18,165 nt of DNA from QWPN01 sp044360305 (GCA_044360305.1 JBIKKQ010000057.1:1-18165), one strand, 5' to 3'; positions 1 through 6,493 are shown, numbered from the stretch's first letter. Numbers and translations: made by a program. The notes: generated by a model from the letters alone, not told the origin.

Positions 1-893
1 AGCGTCGCCGTCATGCCCTGCGGCACGTCCACGATCATCTTCGCACGGTCGCCACCGACCGGCACGATCAGGCCCGGCTTGTCGGCCGCCTGCTCGATGG
101 CCTCCTCGAAGGACGACCGCTCGACGGTGGCGGTGTTGTCGCTATCGACGTCGAGATCGATGGCGGGCACGCAGACCACCTGGTCCTGCCTGATCGGGTC
201 CTGCAGGGCGTGGAGAGCGACGGCGGTCTTGCCGGGTGCGGTGGTGTCGAAACCGGCGAGCCACTGGGCGGCGCGGAGGGCTGCGGGCATCGTGCGCCCT
301 GCGGCGGCGACGCTGAACTGGCCGGCGGCGAGATCGGAGGCCAGCCTGGTGCCGACCGGGAGGCCGTCGTTGATGATCTCCCAGACGGCGAGCTGGAAGG
401 CCGCGGAGTCGGTCTTGTCGGCAAAGCCGGCGGCGTCGGCGGGGCCGTACTGGCGCCAGAAGTCGGCCAGCAGCCCCGCCCGGGTCGCGCCGAGCAGGGA
501 ACTGGCGGCCAGCGGTCTGACCTCAGCGAACGAGTTGGTGCCCGGCGCGACCGACTGCAGGCCGTCGATGCAGAACGACTTGAAGGCGGCCGGCACGCCG
601 GCAGCGGCGGCGTCGCCGGTCATCGCCGACCAGCCGAGCTGCCCGACGTAGGCGGTCCTCGAGAAGCCGACGCTGCCGTCGGGCCTGAGGAACGTGACCG
701 GGATCTGGGTGAAGCCGGAGAGGTCTCCGGAGAGGGTGGCCGTGGTGGCGAGCATGGCGCGTGATTCAAGCAGCTCGGCGCCGATCGGCCGGCGGCGGTG
801 GGTGCGGGCTGGGCGGCACCGCTGCGCCACGGCCGAACGGCCAACGAGCGTGGCGATGAGCGAACGGGAGCGCGCGGACAGGTTGCGAAGCAT
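1..893 (-). CDS. Secreted protein with LEPR-like leader and Cys-Gln thioester-type domain (partial, C-terminus off the left edge)
   Basis: The frame is open from ATG at 893 to the window edge (297 codons, no stop), so the C-terminus is missing. Residues 1-39 form a basic leader (many Arg) without a classical signal peptide, followed by ELLESRAMLA at 40-49. This resembles the LEPR/LEPxxLL N-terminal motif of many planctomycete exported proteins. The mature part has FCIDGLQ with Cys108 and, 59 residues on, FQLAVWEIIND with Gln167. This Cys plus [F/W]QLA[I/V]WE pair is the signature of TQXA/thioester domains and of similar regions in PEP-CTERM surface proteins, where the Cys and Gln side chains form an internal thioester that can bond covalently to a target amine. 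Near the edge the chain reads DLDVDSDN, then VPVGGDRAKMIVDVP, suggesting a further beta-rich module. The start is the only ATG giving a basic leader of normal length; no clear Shine-Dalgarno is present. The gene diverges from pyrE. The coding frame is well supported; bond formation is inferred. Confidence 0.85.
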   Translation of the reverse strand, partial: MLRNLSARSRSLIATLVGRSAVAQRCRPARTHRRRPIGAELLESRAMLATTATLSGDLSGFTQIPVTFLRPDGSVGFSRTAYVGQLGWSAMTGDAAAAGVPAAFKSFCIDGLQSVAPGTNSFAEVRPLAASSLLGATRAGLLADFWRQYGPADAAGFADKTDSAAFQLAVWEIINDGLPVGTRLASDLAAGQFSVAAAGRTMPAALRAAQWLAGFDTTAPGKTAVALHALQDPIRQDQVVCVPAIDLDVDSDNTATVERSSFEEAIEQAADKPGLIVPVGGDRAKMIVDVPQGMTAT

Positions 894-1210
894 GGTGGCA
901 CCGGCGGGGGGAGGAAACGGGGGGGCAGCGGCGGGACGGAGAGGAGCCCCATCCCTGCACGAGGAGATCGTGTGGGGGCGAGGGCCTCTCCGCGGGGAAA
1001 GTAACGTACCTGCGGGGGGGGGGCGTCAAGGGGCCGCCGGTGAACCCTGGCCTCATTGCACGCCACGGTCGAGCTGGTCGGCGCTGTCGGGCATGTCGCC
1101 ATCCGCCGGGAACGCCGCGGCCCAGGTGGTGGACGGCCGGAGACGCGATACAGTGTTCCCGTTCGCCCGTCGCGGGCAGACCATCCAGTCCCCATACCCC
1201 AGGCTTTTTG
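894..1210. other. Divergent intergenic region with G-tracts
   Basis: About 317 bp separate the surface-protein start from pyrE. On the plus strand the region carries G-runs at 906-911, 919-925, 974-978, 994-997 and a run of ten G at 1014-1023. A weak -10-like TACAGT lies at 1149-1154, about 57 bp before the pyrE ATG, but I see no matching -35. No small gene is convincing here. Confidence 0.6.
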
Positions 1211-1795
1211 ATGACCGCGCCGTCCACCGCGCCCGCTCCCGTGATCCGCGACCTCATCGAGCTGATCGGCACGCGGGCCCTCAAACGCGGCACGTTCCGC
1301 CTCGCCTCGGGCCGCGAGGCCAGCTTCTATCTCGACGCCAAGCAGGTCGTCCTCGACGCCCGCGGGTCGATGCTCGTCGGCCGGGCGATCCTCGACCGGC
1401 TGCGGGCCCTCGGGCCGCTCCCCGACGCCGTCGGCGGGATGTCGATCGGCGCCGACCCGATCACCAGCGCCGTCGTCACCATGGCCGGCGTGGAGAATCT
1501 GCCGCTCAAGGGATTCCTCGTCCGCAAGGAGCCGAAGGACCATGGCACGAAGCGGTACATCGAGGGGCCGGTGGAGCCGGGGCAGCGGGTGGTGATCGTC
1601 GAGGACGTGGTCACGACGGCCGGCTCGTCGCTCGTGGCGATCGACCGGGCCCTCGAGTTCGGCCTCGTCGTGGATCGCGTCATCGTCGTCATCGACAGGC
1701 TGGCCGGCGGCCGCGAGGCGCTCGCCGCCCGGGGTATTCCCCTCGATGCCCTGGTCACGATCCGCGATCTCGGCATCGAACCGGAGACGGCGTGA
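1211..1795 (+). CDS. pyrE: Orotate phosphoribosyltransferase
   Basis: This 194-residue protein has the usual length of bacterial PyrE. It transfers the phosphoribosyl group of PRPP to orotate, giving orotidine 5'-phosphate and pyrophosphate in cytoplasmic de novo pyrimidine synthesis. Visible family blocks are FRLASGREASFYLDAK near residue 32, GMSIGADPITSAV near 77, LVRKEPKDHGTKRYIEG (the flexible catalytic loop with Lys, His and Gly) near 100-117, and the PRPP-binding motif VVIVEDVVTTAGSS at 127-140 with the acidic pair Glu131-Asp132. The frame is open further upstream to 1040, but that extension is Arg/Pro-rich and non-conserved, and ATG at 1211 gives the family-like N-terminus MTAPSTAPAPVIRDLIELI. 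No strong Shine-Dalgarno precedes it. The other pyr genes are not nearby. The next gene begins 93 bp downstream on the same strand. Confidence 0.95.
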   Translation: MTAPSTAPAPVIRDLIELIGTRALKRGTFRLASGREASFYLDAKQVVLDARGSMLVGRAILDRLRALGPLPDAVGGMSIGADPITSAVVTMAGVENLPLKGFLVRKEPKDHGTKRYIEGPVEPGQRVVIVEDVVTTAGSSLVAIDRALEFGLVVDRVIVVIDRLAGGREALAARGIPLDALVTIRDLGIEPETA

Positions 1796-1796
1796 A

Positions 1797-1826
1797 CGGC
1801 CGGCGCCGCTTGCCCGCGGCCGGCCG
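1797..1826 (+). terminator. GC hairpin after pyrE, possible terminator
   Basis: CGGCCGGC at 1797-1804 pairs perfectly with GCCGGCCG at 1819-1826 across a 14-nt loop, one base after the pyrE stop codon. There is no U-tract, so it may act as a weak terminator, protect the 3' end, or be a chance product of high G+C. Confidence 0.25.
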
Positions 1827-1888
1827 GCGGGCGTAGGCTTGAACCAGTCGGTTCCGGGACGTTCGATCCGCCTCGCTGGCCCCCTCTC

Positions 1889-3775
1889 ATGCCGACGTCG
1901 TCGCGTTGCCGCCGAATCGCTGCCTGGCTGGCGGTCGCACTGCCCGTCGCCTGCGGCCCAATCCCCAGCCGGAGCGAGCCGGCGGTGCCGGCGGCCCGGC
2001 CCGCGATCGGCAATGGCTCGGCAACGCCAGAGGAACTGGCGGCCGTCATCCTCCAGTTGGGGCACGACGACTACGCCGTCCGCGAACGGGCCGCGGCCCG
2101 GCTGGCGGGCCTCGGGGCGGCCGCGGCCGACGAACTCCTCGCGGCGGCCGAGACGAGCCCCGACCTCGAGGTGGCGCTGCGGGCGCAGGGGCTCGTCGAG
2201 GCCATCTCCCCGCTGTCGCCGGCCGACCCGCCGGCGGCGGCCGAGGCCATGGCGGCCTACGTCCGCGCGGCCCCCGATGCCCGGCCGCCGATCCAGCACA
2301 AGCTGCTCCGGCTCGAGGACGACGCCGGCATCGAGCCGCTCGCCAGGCTCGTCCGCCTGGAACGCACGCCGGCCCTGGCGGCGACCTCCGCGGCGCTGCT
2401 CGTCCAGGAATGGCGGCCCGGCGATCCGTTCTGGCCGCAGCTCCGGCCGCGCATCGCCGCCGGCGTCGCCGCCAGTCGCCGACCCGCGGCCCGGTTTCTT
2501 CGCGCGCTGGTCGCCGCCACCGATCCTGGCGCGGTGGATCGGCGACCGGCGGCGATCGCGGAGGCCACCGAGGCGCTGGCGATCCTCGAGCAGGACCGGC
2601 ACCGCGATCCCGGCGCCGCGGCCGGCGGGCCGGCGCGGACGCCGCAGGAGGCGGCCACGCTGCGGCTGCTGCGCCGCGGCCTCGTCGACGTGCTGATCGC
2701 GGCCGACCGGCGGGCCGATGCGGTCCGCGAACTCGAGCGCCTGTTCCTCGCCGACCGCGACCGGGCCGAGGATGGCCAAGTCGCCGACGCGTTCACGGTG
2801 GACAACCTCGCCTGGGCGGTCGAGCACGGCCTGCCCGAGGCGGTCGAGATCGTGGAGCAGGCGGACTGGATGCCGGCCGACGCGAAGCAGGACCCGGCCG
2901 TCACCTACGCCCGCGCCGTCGCCTGGCGGGCCCGCGGTCGGGCCGATCAGGCCCGGGCGCTGGCGGACGAGGCCGCGGCGGCGATCGGAAACACCGTCGA
3001 TCCGCCGAACACCCGGCTCGACGTCGCGTCGAACCTCGTGAAATGGGGGGCGGCCGACTGGGCCGAACGAGAGTTTGGCGCGCTGGCCGACGACCCGGCG
3101 ACCCCCGCCGCGACCTGCGCCGTGGCCGGCATCATGCGGTCCGAGTTCCTCCACGACCAGTCGCGTCACGACGAGGCCGCCGCGGTGCTGCGCCGATTGT
3201 TCGAGGAACGGACCCGCGAGTTTCGCGCCGAGGTGGAGGGAACGCTGCGGATGATCCGCGACGATCCGGAGCTCGTCCGGGCGCGGATGGTCTACTTCGC
3301 GGCTTGCGCCGCCGGCGGCCGGGGCGACGCCGCCGGCCAGCGCCGGTTGTTGGAGCAGGCCCTGCGGCACTCGGCGCAGGACGTCGATGCCCTGATCGCC
3401 CTCCACCGGCTCGCCGGCACGCCGCGGCAGAAGGCCGAGGCCGCGGCCCGCGTGACCCGGGCGGTCGAGGAACTCGAGCAGCGGATCACCGCCCCCGGCG
3501 AGCCGGATGCCAACGCCTACAACGAGTATGCTTGGCTCGTGGCCAACACCGCGGGGGACGTGGCCAAGGCCACCCGCTATTCGCTTCGCTCGCTGGAACT
3601 CTCCCCCGACAGCGCCAGCTATCTCGACACGCTCGCCCACTGCCGCGCCGCCACCGGCAACTTCCGCGCGGCGGTTCGCACGCAGACGCTGGCGGCACGG
3701 CGGGAGCCGCACAACCTGACGATCCGGCGCAACCTCGAACGGTTCCGGGCCGAGGCCGACGGAGGACCGCGATGA
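1889..3775 (+). CDS. Exported HEAT/TPR-repeat protein
   Basis: The protein has 628 residues. The N-terminus has a basic n-region (SSRCRRI), a hydrophobic core AAWLAVALPVAC (11-22) and a possible but off-consensus lipobox (LPVAC, Pro at -3), so it is either a lipoprotein anchored at Cys22 or a Sec substrate cleaved close by. Residues about 46-105 (EELAAVILQLGHDDYAVRERAAARLAGLG and following) resemble the HEAT-like helical repeats common in planctomycete proteins. The middle is all-alpha and Ala/Arg-rich. Residues about 510-620 are TPR-like: NAYNEYAWLVANT, ATRYSLRSLELSPDSASYLDTLAHCRAATGNFRAAV and LAARREPHNLTIRRNL, with the usual A/L/Y spacing. It is probably a periplasmic or membrane-associated scaffold for protein interactions. 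It overlaps the next gene by ATGA, which suggests co-translation. I do not recognise a specific function. A 1030-codon open frame on the opposite strand is an antisense shadow. Confidence 0.85.
   Translation: MPTSSRCRRIAAWLAVALPVACGPIPSRSEPAVPAARPAIGNGSATPEELAAVILQLGHDDYAVRERAAARLAGLGAAAADELLAAAETSPDLEVALRAQGLVEAISPLSPADPPAAAEAMAAYVRAAPDARPPIQHKLLRLEDDAGIEPLARLVRLERTPALAATSAALLVQEWRPGDPFWPQLRPRIAAGVAASRRPAARFLRALVAATDPGAVDRRPAAIAEATEALAILEQDRHRDPGAAAGGPARTPQEAATLRLLRRGLVDVLIAADRRADAVRELERLFLADRDRAEDGQVADAFTVDNLAWAVEHGLPEAVEIVEQADWMPADAKQDPAVTYARAVAWRARGRADQARALADEAAAAIGNTVDPPNTRLDVASNLVKWGAADWAEREFGALADDPATPAATCAVAGIMRSEFLHDQSRHDEAAAVLRRLFEERTREFRAEVEGTLRMIRDDPELVRARMVYFAACAAGGRGDAAGQRRLLEQALRHSAQDVDALIALHRLAGTPRQKAEAAARVTRAVEELEQRITAPGEPDANAYNEYAWLVANTAGDVAKATRYSLRSLELSPDSASYLDTLAHCRAATGNFRAAVRTQTLAARREPHNLTIRRNLERFRAEADGGPR
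3761..3766 (+). promoter_or_regulatory. Shine-Dalgarno site for the alpha/beta hydrolase
   Basis: GGAGGA lies five bases before the ATG at 3772, inside the last codons of the upstream HEAT/TPR gene. It is the clearest ribosome binding site in the window and fixes the hydrolase start inside a longer open frame that begins at 1906. Confidence 0.75.
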
Positions 3776-4614
3776 CGACCCATCTTCTGAGCGTGCGCGA
3801 CACGCCCCTGGCGGTGCATACCGTCGGCGCCGGCATCCCCTGCGTCCTGCTCCACGGCTTCCCGCTCGACCACACGATGTGGCGCGGGCAGGAGCCGCTC
3901 ACCGAGCACCTCCGGCTCATCGTGCCCGACCTGCGCGGCTTCGGTGGCAGCGCCGGCACGCCGATGGAAAGCATCGAGTCGCTGGCCGACGACGTGCCGG
4001 CCCTGCTCGACGCCCTGCACGTCACCGGCCCGGCCGTGATCTGCGGACTGTCGATGGGGGGCTACGTCGCCCAGCATGTCGCCGTCCGTCATCCCGACCG
4101 CGTCGCGGCGCTGGTGCTCGTCGACACGCGGCTCGAAGCCGACACCCCCGAGGCCCGCGCCGCCCGCGAAGACCTGTCGGCGAAGGTCGGCCGCCTCGGG
4201 CAGTCGATCCTCGCCGACGCGATGGTGCCCCGGCTCCTCGCCCCGTCGCCGGCGGCGGTCGCGGCGCCGGGTCGGGCAGCGACCGAGGCGCTGCTGCGGG
4301 CCGCGATCCTCGCGCAGCCGGTGGCCGGCATCAAGGCGGCGCTGGCCGCGCTCGCCGCGCGGCCCGACATGACCGAGCCGTTGCGGCACGTGCTCGCACC
4401 GACGCTGCTCGTGTGCGGCGAGGAGGACGCGATCACGCCGCCGGACTGCCTGCGGCGGGCGGAGGAGATCATGCCCTGCGCCCGGCTGCTGATCGTGCCG
4501 CACGCCGGGCACATGACGCCGCTGGAGGCGCCGGAGGTGTTCAATCGGGCGCTGCTGGAGTTTCTCCAGCATCCGCCGGGGGTGGGCCTGCCGGGTCTGG
4601 CCGGTCGGGACTGA
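3772..4614 (+). CDS. Alpha/beta-fold hydrolase
   Basis: This 280-residue protein has all the core marks of the alpha/beta hydrolase fold. They are the oxyanion-hole block LLHGFPLDHTMW (26-37, HGF), VPDLRGFGGS (51-60), the nucleophile elbow GLSMGG with Ser94, the acid Asp219 in LVCGEEDAITPP, and the catalytic His247 in PHAGHM. The length and the DLRGFGGS and GLSMGG blocks resemble 3-oxoadipate enol-lactonase-like and general esterase members, but the substrate cannot be told from sequence. No signal peptide is visible, so it is probably cytoplasmic. It follows the HEAT/TPR gene with a 4-bp ATGA overlap and its own strong Shine-Dalgarno. Its last 74 bp, encoding the tail after LLEFLQH, overlap the convergent gene on the minus strand. 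Confidence 0.93.
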   Translation: MTTHLLSVRDTPLAVHTVGAGIPCVLLHGFPLDHTMWRGQEPLTEHLRLIVPDLRGFGGSAGTPMESIESLADDVPALLDALHVTGPAVICGLSMGGYVAQHVAVRHPDRVAALVLVDTRLEADTPEARAAREDLSAKVGRLGQSILADAMVPRLLAPSPAAVAAPGRAATEALLRAAILAQPVAGIKAALAALAARPDMTEPLRHVLAPTLLVCGEEDAITPPDCLRRAEEIMPCARLLIVPHAGHMTPLEAPEVFNRALLEFLQHPPGVGLPGLAGRD

Positions 4615-5635
4615 GCGGCGGCCGCCGGCGGAGATCGGGCCCCTCGGGGGGCCGCGGTCGATCGCCGCGGCGCGGCCGGCGTAACGCTGGCGGATCATCC
4701 GCGAACGGCCGGTCGGCATCGGGCCCGCCGGGCGGCGGTCCATCGGGGCCCGGCCGACCTGGCTCCGGACCGTCGGGAAACCGGCCGCCGCCGGGGGGCC
4801 GGCGGCCGTCGGCATTCGGGTCGCGCGGCCGGGGCGGGCCCGGCCACTCGGTCCGCGCCTGCCGCTTCATCCACGCCTGGCGCTGCGCCGCGTCACTGGC
4901 GATGATCGCGTCGCGGTCGAGCGGATCGCTCGCCGCGATCCACAGCCGCCACAGCCGGCCGGCCTCGCGCAGGTCGTCGCGGCCAGGATCGACGATGGCG
5001 GCGGCGACCTCCTCGAGCCGGCGGCGATCCGCGGGGGGCAGGTCGGCGAACTCGCCGGCCGCGTCACGCAGCCGCCCGCGTTCATCGGGCCCGAGCCGGC
5101 CCAGTTCCTCACGCCGATCGGCGAGCGATGCCCGGCCCGCCTCACCCCACGGTCCGGCCGCGCGCAGGGCCGCGACCTGCTTCGTGTACCGGCGCTGCTC
5201 CTCCTGCAGGTCGACCCGCCCGGTGGCGAACAACAGCCGCCGCGGTGGCGCCGGCCGGGTGCGGGCGATGTCGGCGAGAAATTCGACCGAGTCGAGCTCG
5301 CGCAGCAGATCGAGATGGCGGACGAGTGGCAGGTTGTCGATCAGGAACCGATCGGCCGCGGGCAGGGTGAGACGGCCGGCCGCGAAGCCGGCAAGCAGCG
5401 ACGCGACCACCGCGGCGATCGGACCGAGCCAGGGCCGCGGCCGGCGCGTTGAGCCGGCGTCGCGCGATGGCGCCGGCTCCACCTCGGCTGCGACCATCTC
5501 CAGCGTCGTAGCCGCGAGCGGCACGGGCGCCCGAGCCCGGGGAAGCACGTCGAGTATCTCCCAGGCTTCGCCTAGGGCCGCCGCTGCGTCGCGGTCATCG
5601 CCGCCATCGGCCGGTGTGATTGACGTCGGACTCAC
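4541..5635 (-). CDS. Single-pass membrane protein, putative sigma-factor partner, with Pro-rich tail
   Basis: This 364-residue protein starts at GTG (5635), overlapping the sigma-factor stop as GTGA. The same frame is open further upstream, but there it is only the antisense or out-of-frame shadow of the sigma gene and the tRNA. Residues 1-68 are polar and predicted cytoplasmic (GEAWEILDVLPRAR), 69-87 form one hydrophobic helix (WLGPIAAVVASLLAGFAAG), and 88-263 are helical and charged, with LIDNLPLVRHLDLLRELDSVEFL and then repeated LxPxxRxRL-type segments. Residues 264-364 are a Pro/Gly/Arg/Asp-rich, probably disordered tail. The position directly after an ECF sigma gene, with one membrane helix and a short cytoplasmic N-terminus, suggests an anti-sigma or membrane sensor role. 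There is no Cys/His zinc motif of the zf-HC2 anti-sigma type, so the role is inferred. The 3' end overlaps the hydrolase gene. Confidence 0.8.
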   Translation of the reverse strand: MSPTSITPADGGDDRDAAAALGEAWEILDVLPRARAPVPLAATTLEMVAAEVEPAPSRDAGSTRRPRPWLGPIAAVVASLLAGFAAGRLTLPAADRFLIDNLPLVRHLDLLRELDSVEFLADIARTRPAPPRRLLFATGRVDLQEEQRRYTKQVAALRAAGPWGEAGRASLADRREELGRLGPDERGRLRDAAGEFADLPPADRRRLEEVAAAIVDPGRDDLREAGRLWRLWIAASDPLDRDAIIASDAAQRQAWMKRQARTEWPGPPRPRDPNADGRRPPGGGRFPDGPEPGRPGPDGPPPGGPDADRPFADDPPALRRPRRGDRPRPPEGPDLRRRPPLSPDRPDPAGPPPADAGETPAAPD

Positions 5636-6264
5636 GAAGGGTCTCCGTGAAGCGAGCCGATCGCAACGCGGAGCTGGTCGCGGGCCCGAAACAGGAGCGA
5701 TTTCACGGCCGGCACCGACAGGTTCATCGCGGCGCCGATCTCCTCCAGCGAGCACTGCTCGAACTTCGCCAGCAGGACCGCCATCCGCTGCCGCTCGTTG
5801 AGGCCGGCGAGCGCCGTCTGCACGACCGACCGCAGTTCCTCCCGGTCGGCCTGCCGCGCGGGCATCAGGCCGCTGGCGGCCACGGCCAACTGGTCGAGGC
5901 CGATGGCGCTCGACGTCGCCGACGCGGCTGCCGGCACACCATGCTCGCGGCGCCGGTAGGCCCGCTGCCGGAGATCGCTGGCGACGTTGGCGGCGATCGT
6001 GTGGATCCAGGTCGTGAACCGGGCCGTCGGCCGGTAACTCTCGCGCGCCCGATAGACCCGCAGAAAAACCTCCTGCGTCAGGTCCTCGGCCGTGGCATGG
6101 TCCCCCATCTGATGGAGAAACAGCGTCAGCAGCCGGTCCTGCCACAGGGAGACGAGCTCTGCGAACGCGTCGGCCGCGGCCGGGCCGCCGGCCGCGACGC
6201 GGAGCATCAACGCGGCCGAAGGATCGTCGGCACGTCCGCACGGCATGACCGCGGAATCGACCAT
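5632..6264 (-). CDS. ECF RNA polymerase sigma factor
   Basis: This 210-residue protein is an extracytoplasmic-function sigma-70 protein with region 2 and region 4 only. Region 2 is seen at about 38-100: LVSLWQDRLLTLFLHQMGD, then the core-binding ATAEDLTQEVFLRVYRA and the -10-recognition part RFTTWIHTIAANVASDLRQR. Region 4 is seen at about 150-202: ALAGLNERQRMAVLLAKFE, CSLEEIGAAMNLSVPAVKSL and LFRARDQLRVAI, which form the helix-turn-helix for the -35 element. An Ala-rich linker joins them. ATG at 6264 is preceded by GGTGA; a second ATG at 6246 is possible. It is translationally coupled to the membrane protein downstream, which may hold it inactive. The start lies only 74 bp beyond the 3' end of tRNA-Ala on the same strand, with a hairpin between, and no separate promoter is evident. 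Confidence 0.95.
   Translation of the reverse strand: MVDSAVMPCGRADDPSAALMLRVAAGGPAAADAFAELVSLWQDRLLTLFLHQMGDHATAEDLTQEVFLRVYRARESYRPTARFTTWIHTIAANVASDLRQRAYRRREHGVPAAASATSSAIGLDQLAVAASGLMPARQADREELRSVVQTALAGLNERQRMAVLLAKFEQCSLEEIGAAMNLSVPAVKSLLFRARDQLRVAIGSLHGDPS
5643..5646 (-). promoter_or_regulatory. Shine-Dalgarno site supporting the GTG start at 5635
   Basis: On the minus strand GGAG is followed by seven bases (ACCCTTC) and then GTG, which overlaps the TGA of the sigma gene. No ATG in this frame lies closer to the sigma stop, so this site and the overlap decide the start. Confidence 0.55.
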
Positions 6265-6300
6265 GCGTCACCAGACGATCCGGCTCGACCCCGGGGCCGG

Positions 6301-6331
6301 GCCTGCGGGGGCCGGGACCGGCCCCGCAGGC
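6301..6331 (-). terminator. Strong GC hairpin downstream of tRNA-Ala
   Basis: GCCTGCGGGG (6301-6310) pairs perfectly with CCCCGCAGGC (6322-6331), and the inner CCG/CGG extends the stem past a one-base bulge. On the minus strand it begins seven bases after the tRNA 3' end. There is no U-tract after it, so it could be a partial terminator, a processing signal, or an attenuator for the sigma gene beyond. Confidence 0.5.
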
Positions 6332-6338
6332 CTGCATG

Positions 6339-6411
6339 TGGAGCGGAGGAGGATCGAACTCCCAACCTCGGCATTGCGAACGCCGCGCTCTCCCAGTTGA
6401 GCTACCGCCCC
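6339..6411 (-). tRNA. tRNA-Ala (anticodon CGC)
   Basis: The 73-nt cloverleaf folds fully. The acceptor stem is GGGGCGG/CCGCTCC, followed by TA, the D-arm GCTC-AACTGGGA-GAGC and the anticodon stem CGGCG/TGCCG. The anticodon loop is TTCGCAA (anticodon CGC, reading GCG). The variable loop is AGGTT and the T-arm GGGAG-TTCGATC-CTCCT, with discriminator A. The G3-U70 wobble pair in the acceptor stem, the main alanine identity element, is present. CCA is not encoded (the DNA continues ACA), so it must be added after transcription. Confidence 0.97.
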
Positions 6412-6422
6412 GTGCGAAACCG

Positions 6423-6442
6423 CGGACCATGGAAATGGTCCG
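6423..6442. repeat. Perfect 8-bp dyad between tRNA-Ala and its promoter
   Basis: CGGACCAT (6423-6430) and ATGGTCCG (6435-6442) flank a four-base loop (GGAA on the plus strand, TTCC on the minus). It would lie in the 5' leader of the pre-tRNA, 11 bases before the mature 5' end, and upstream of the predicted uvrA transcript. It could be a leader hairpin or a protein-binding operator. Confidence 0.5.
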
Positions 6443-6464
6443 GGCAATTCCGCCGGAAAACTCA

Positions 6465-6493
6465 AGTTTAGGCGACCGCCGGCGCGGTGTAAA
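6465..6493 (-). promoter_or_regulatory. Sigma-70-type promoter for tRNA-Ala
   Basis: On the minus strand TTTACA (6488-6493, 5/6 match to TTGACA) is separated by exactly 17 bp from TAAACT (6465-6470, 4/6 match to TATAAT). The predicted transcription start near 6458 gives a leader of about 47 nt before the mature tRNA. Confidence 0.65.

Noticed and set aside
13..764. Two plus-strand open frames opposite the left-edge surface protein
   Set aside because: They are the complement of a minus-strand frame that has LEPR-like and thioester motifs and no stop; the plus frames show no domain.
620..3712. 1030-codon open frame on the minus strand opposite pyrE and the HEAT/TPR gene
   Set aside because: It is Arg/Gly/Asp-rich with no recognisable domain and lies antisense to genes with clear motifs; long antisense frames are expected at this G+C.
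1906..3771. Upstream extension of the hydrolase frame through the HEAT/TPR gene
   Set aside because: The extension is an out-of-frame translation of a real gene; the Shine-Dalgarno at 3761 and the ATGA overlap fix the start at 3772.
5636..6430. Upstream extension of the membrane-protein frame across the sigma gene and tRNA
   Set aside because: It covers the tRNA and the conserved sigma factor in another frame; the GTG at 5635 with GGAG upstream explains the gene.
6424..6441. The GGACCAT dyad as a LexA box for uvrA
   Set aside because: It does not match any LexA-box type I know, and it lies within the predicted tRNA leader, so it is recorded only as an unexplained dyad.
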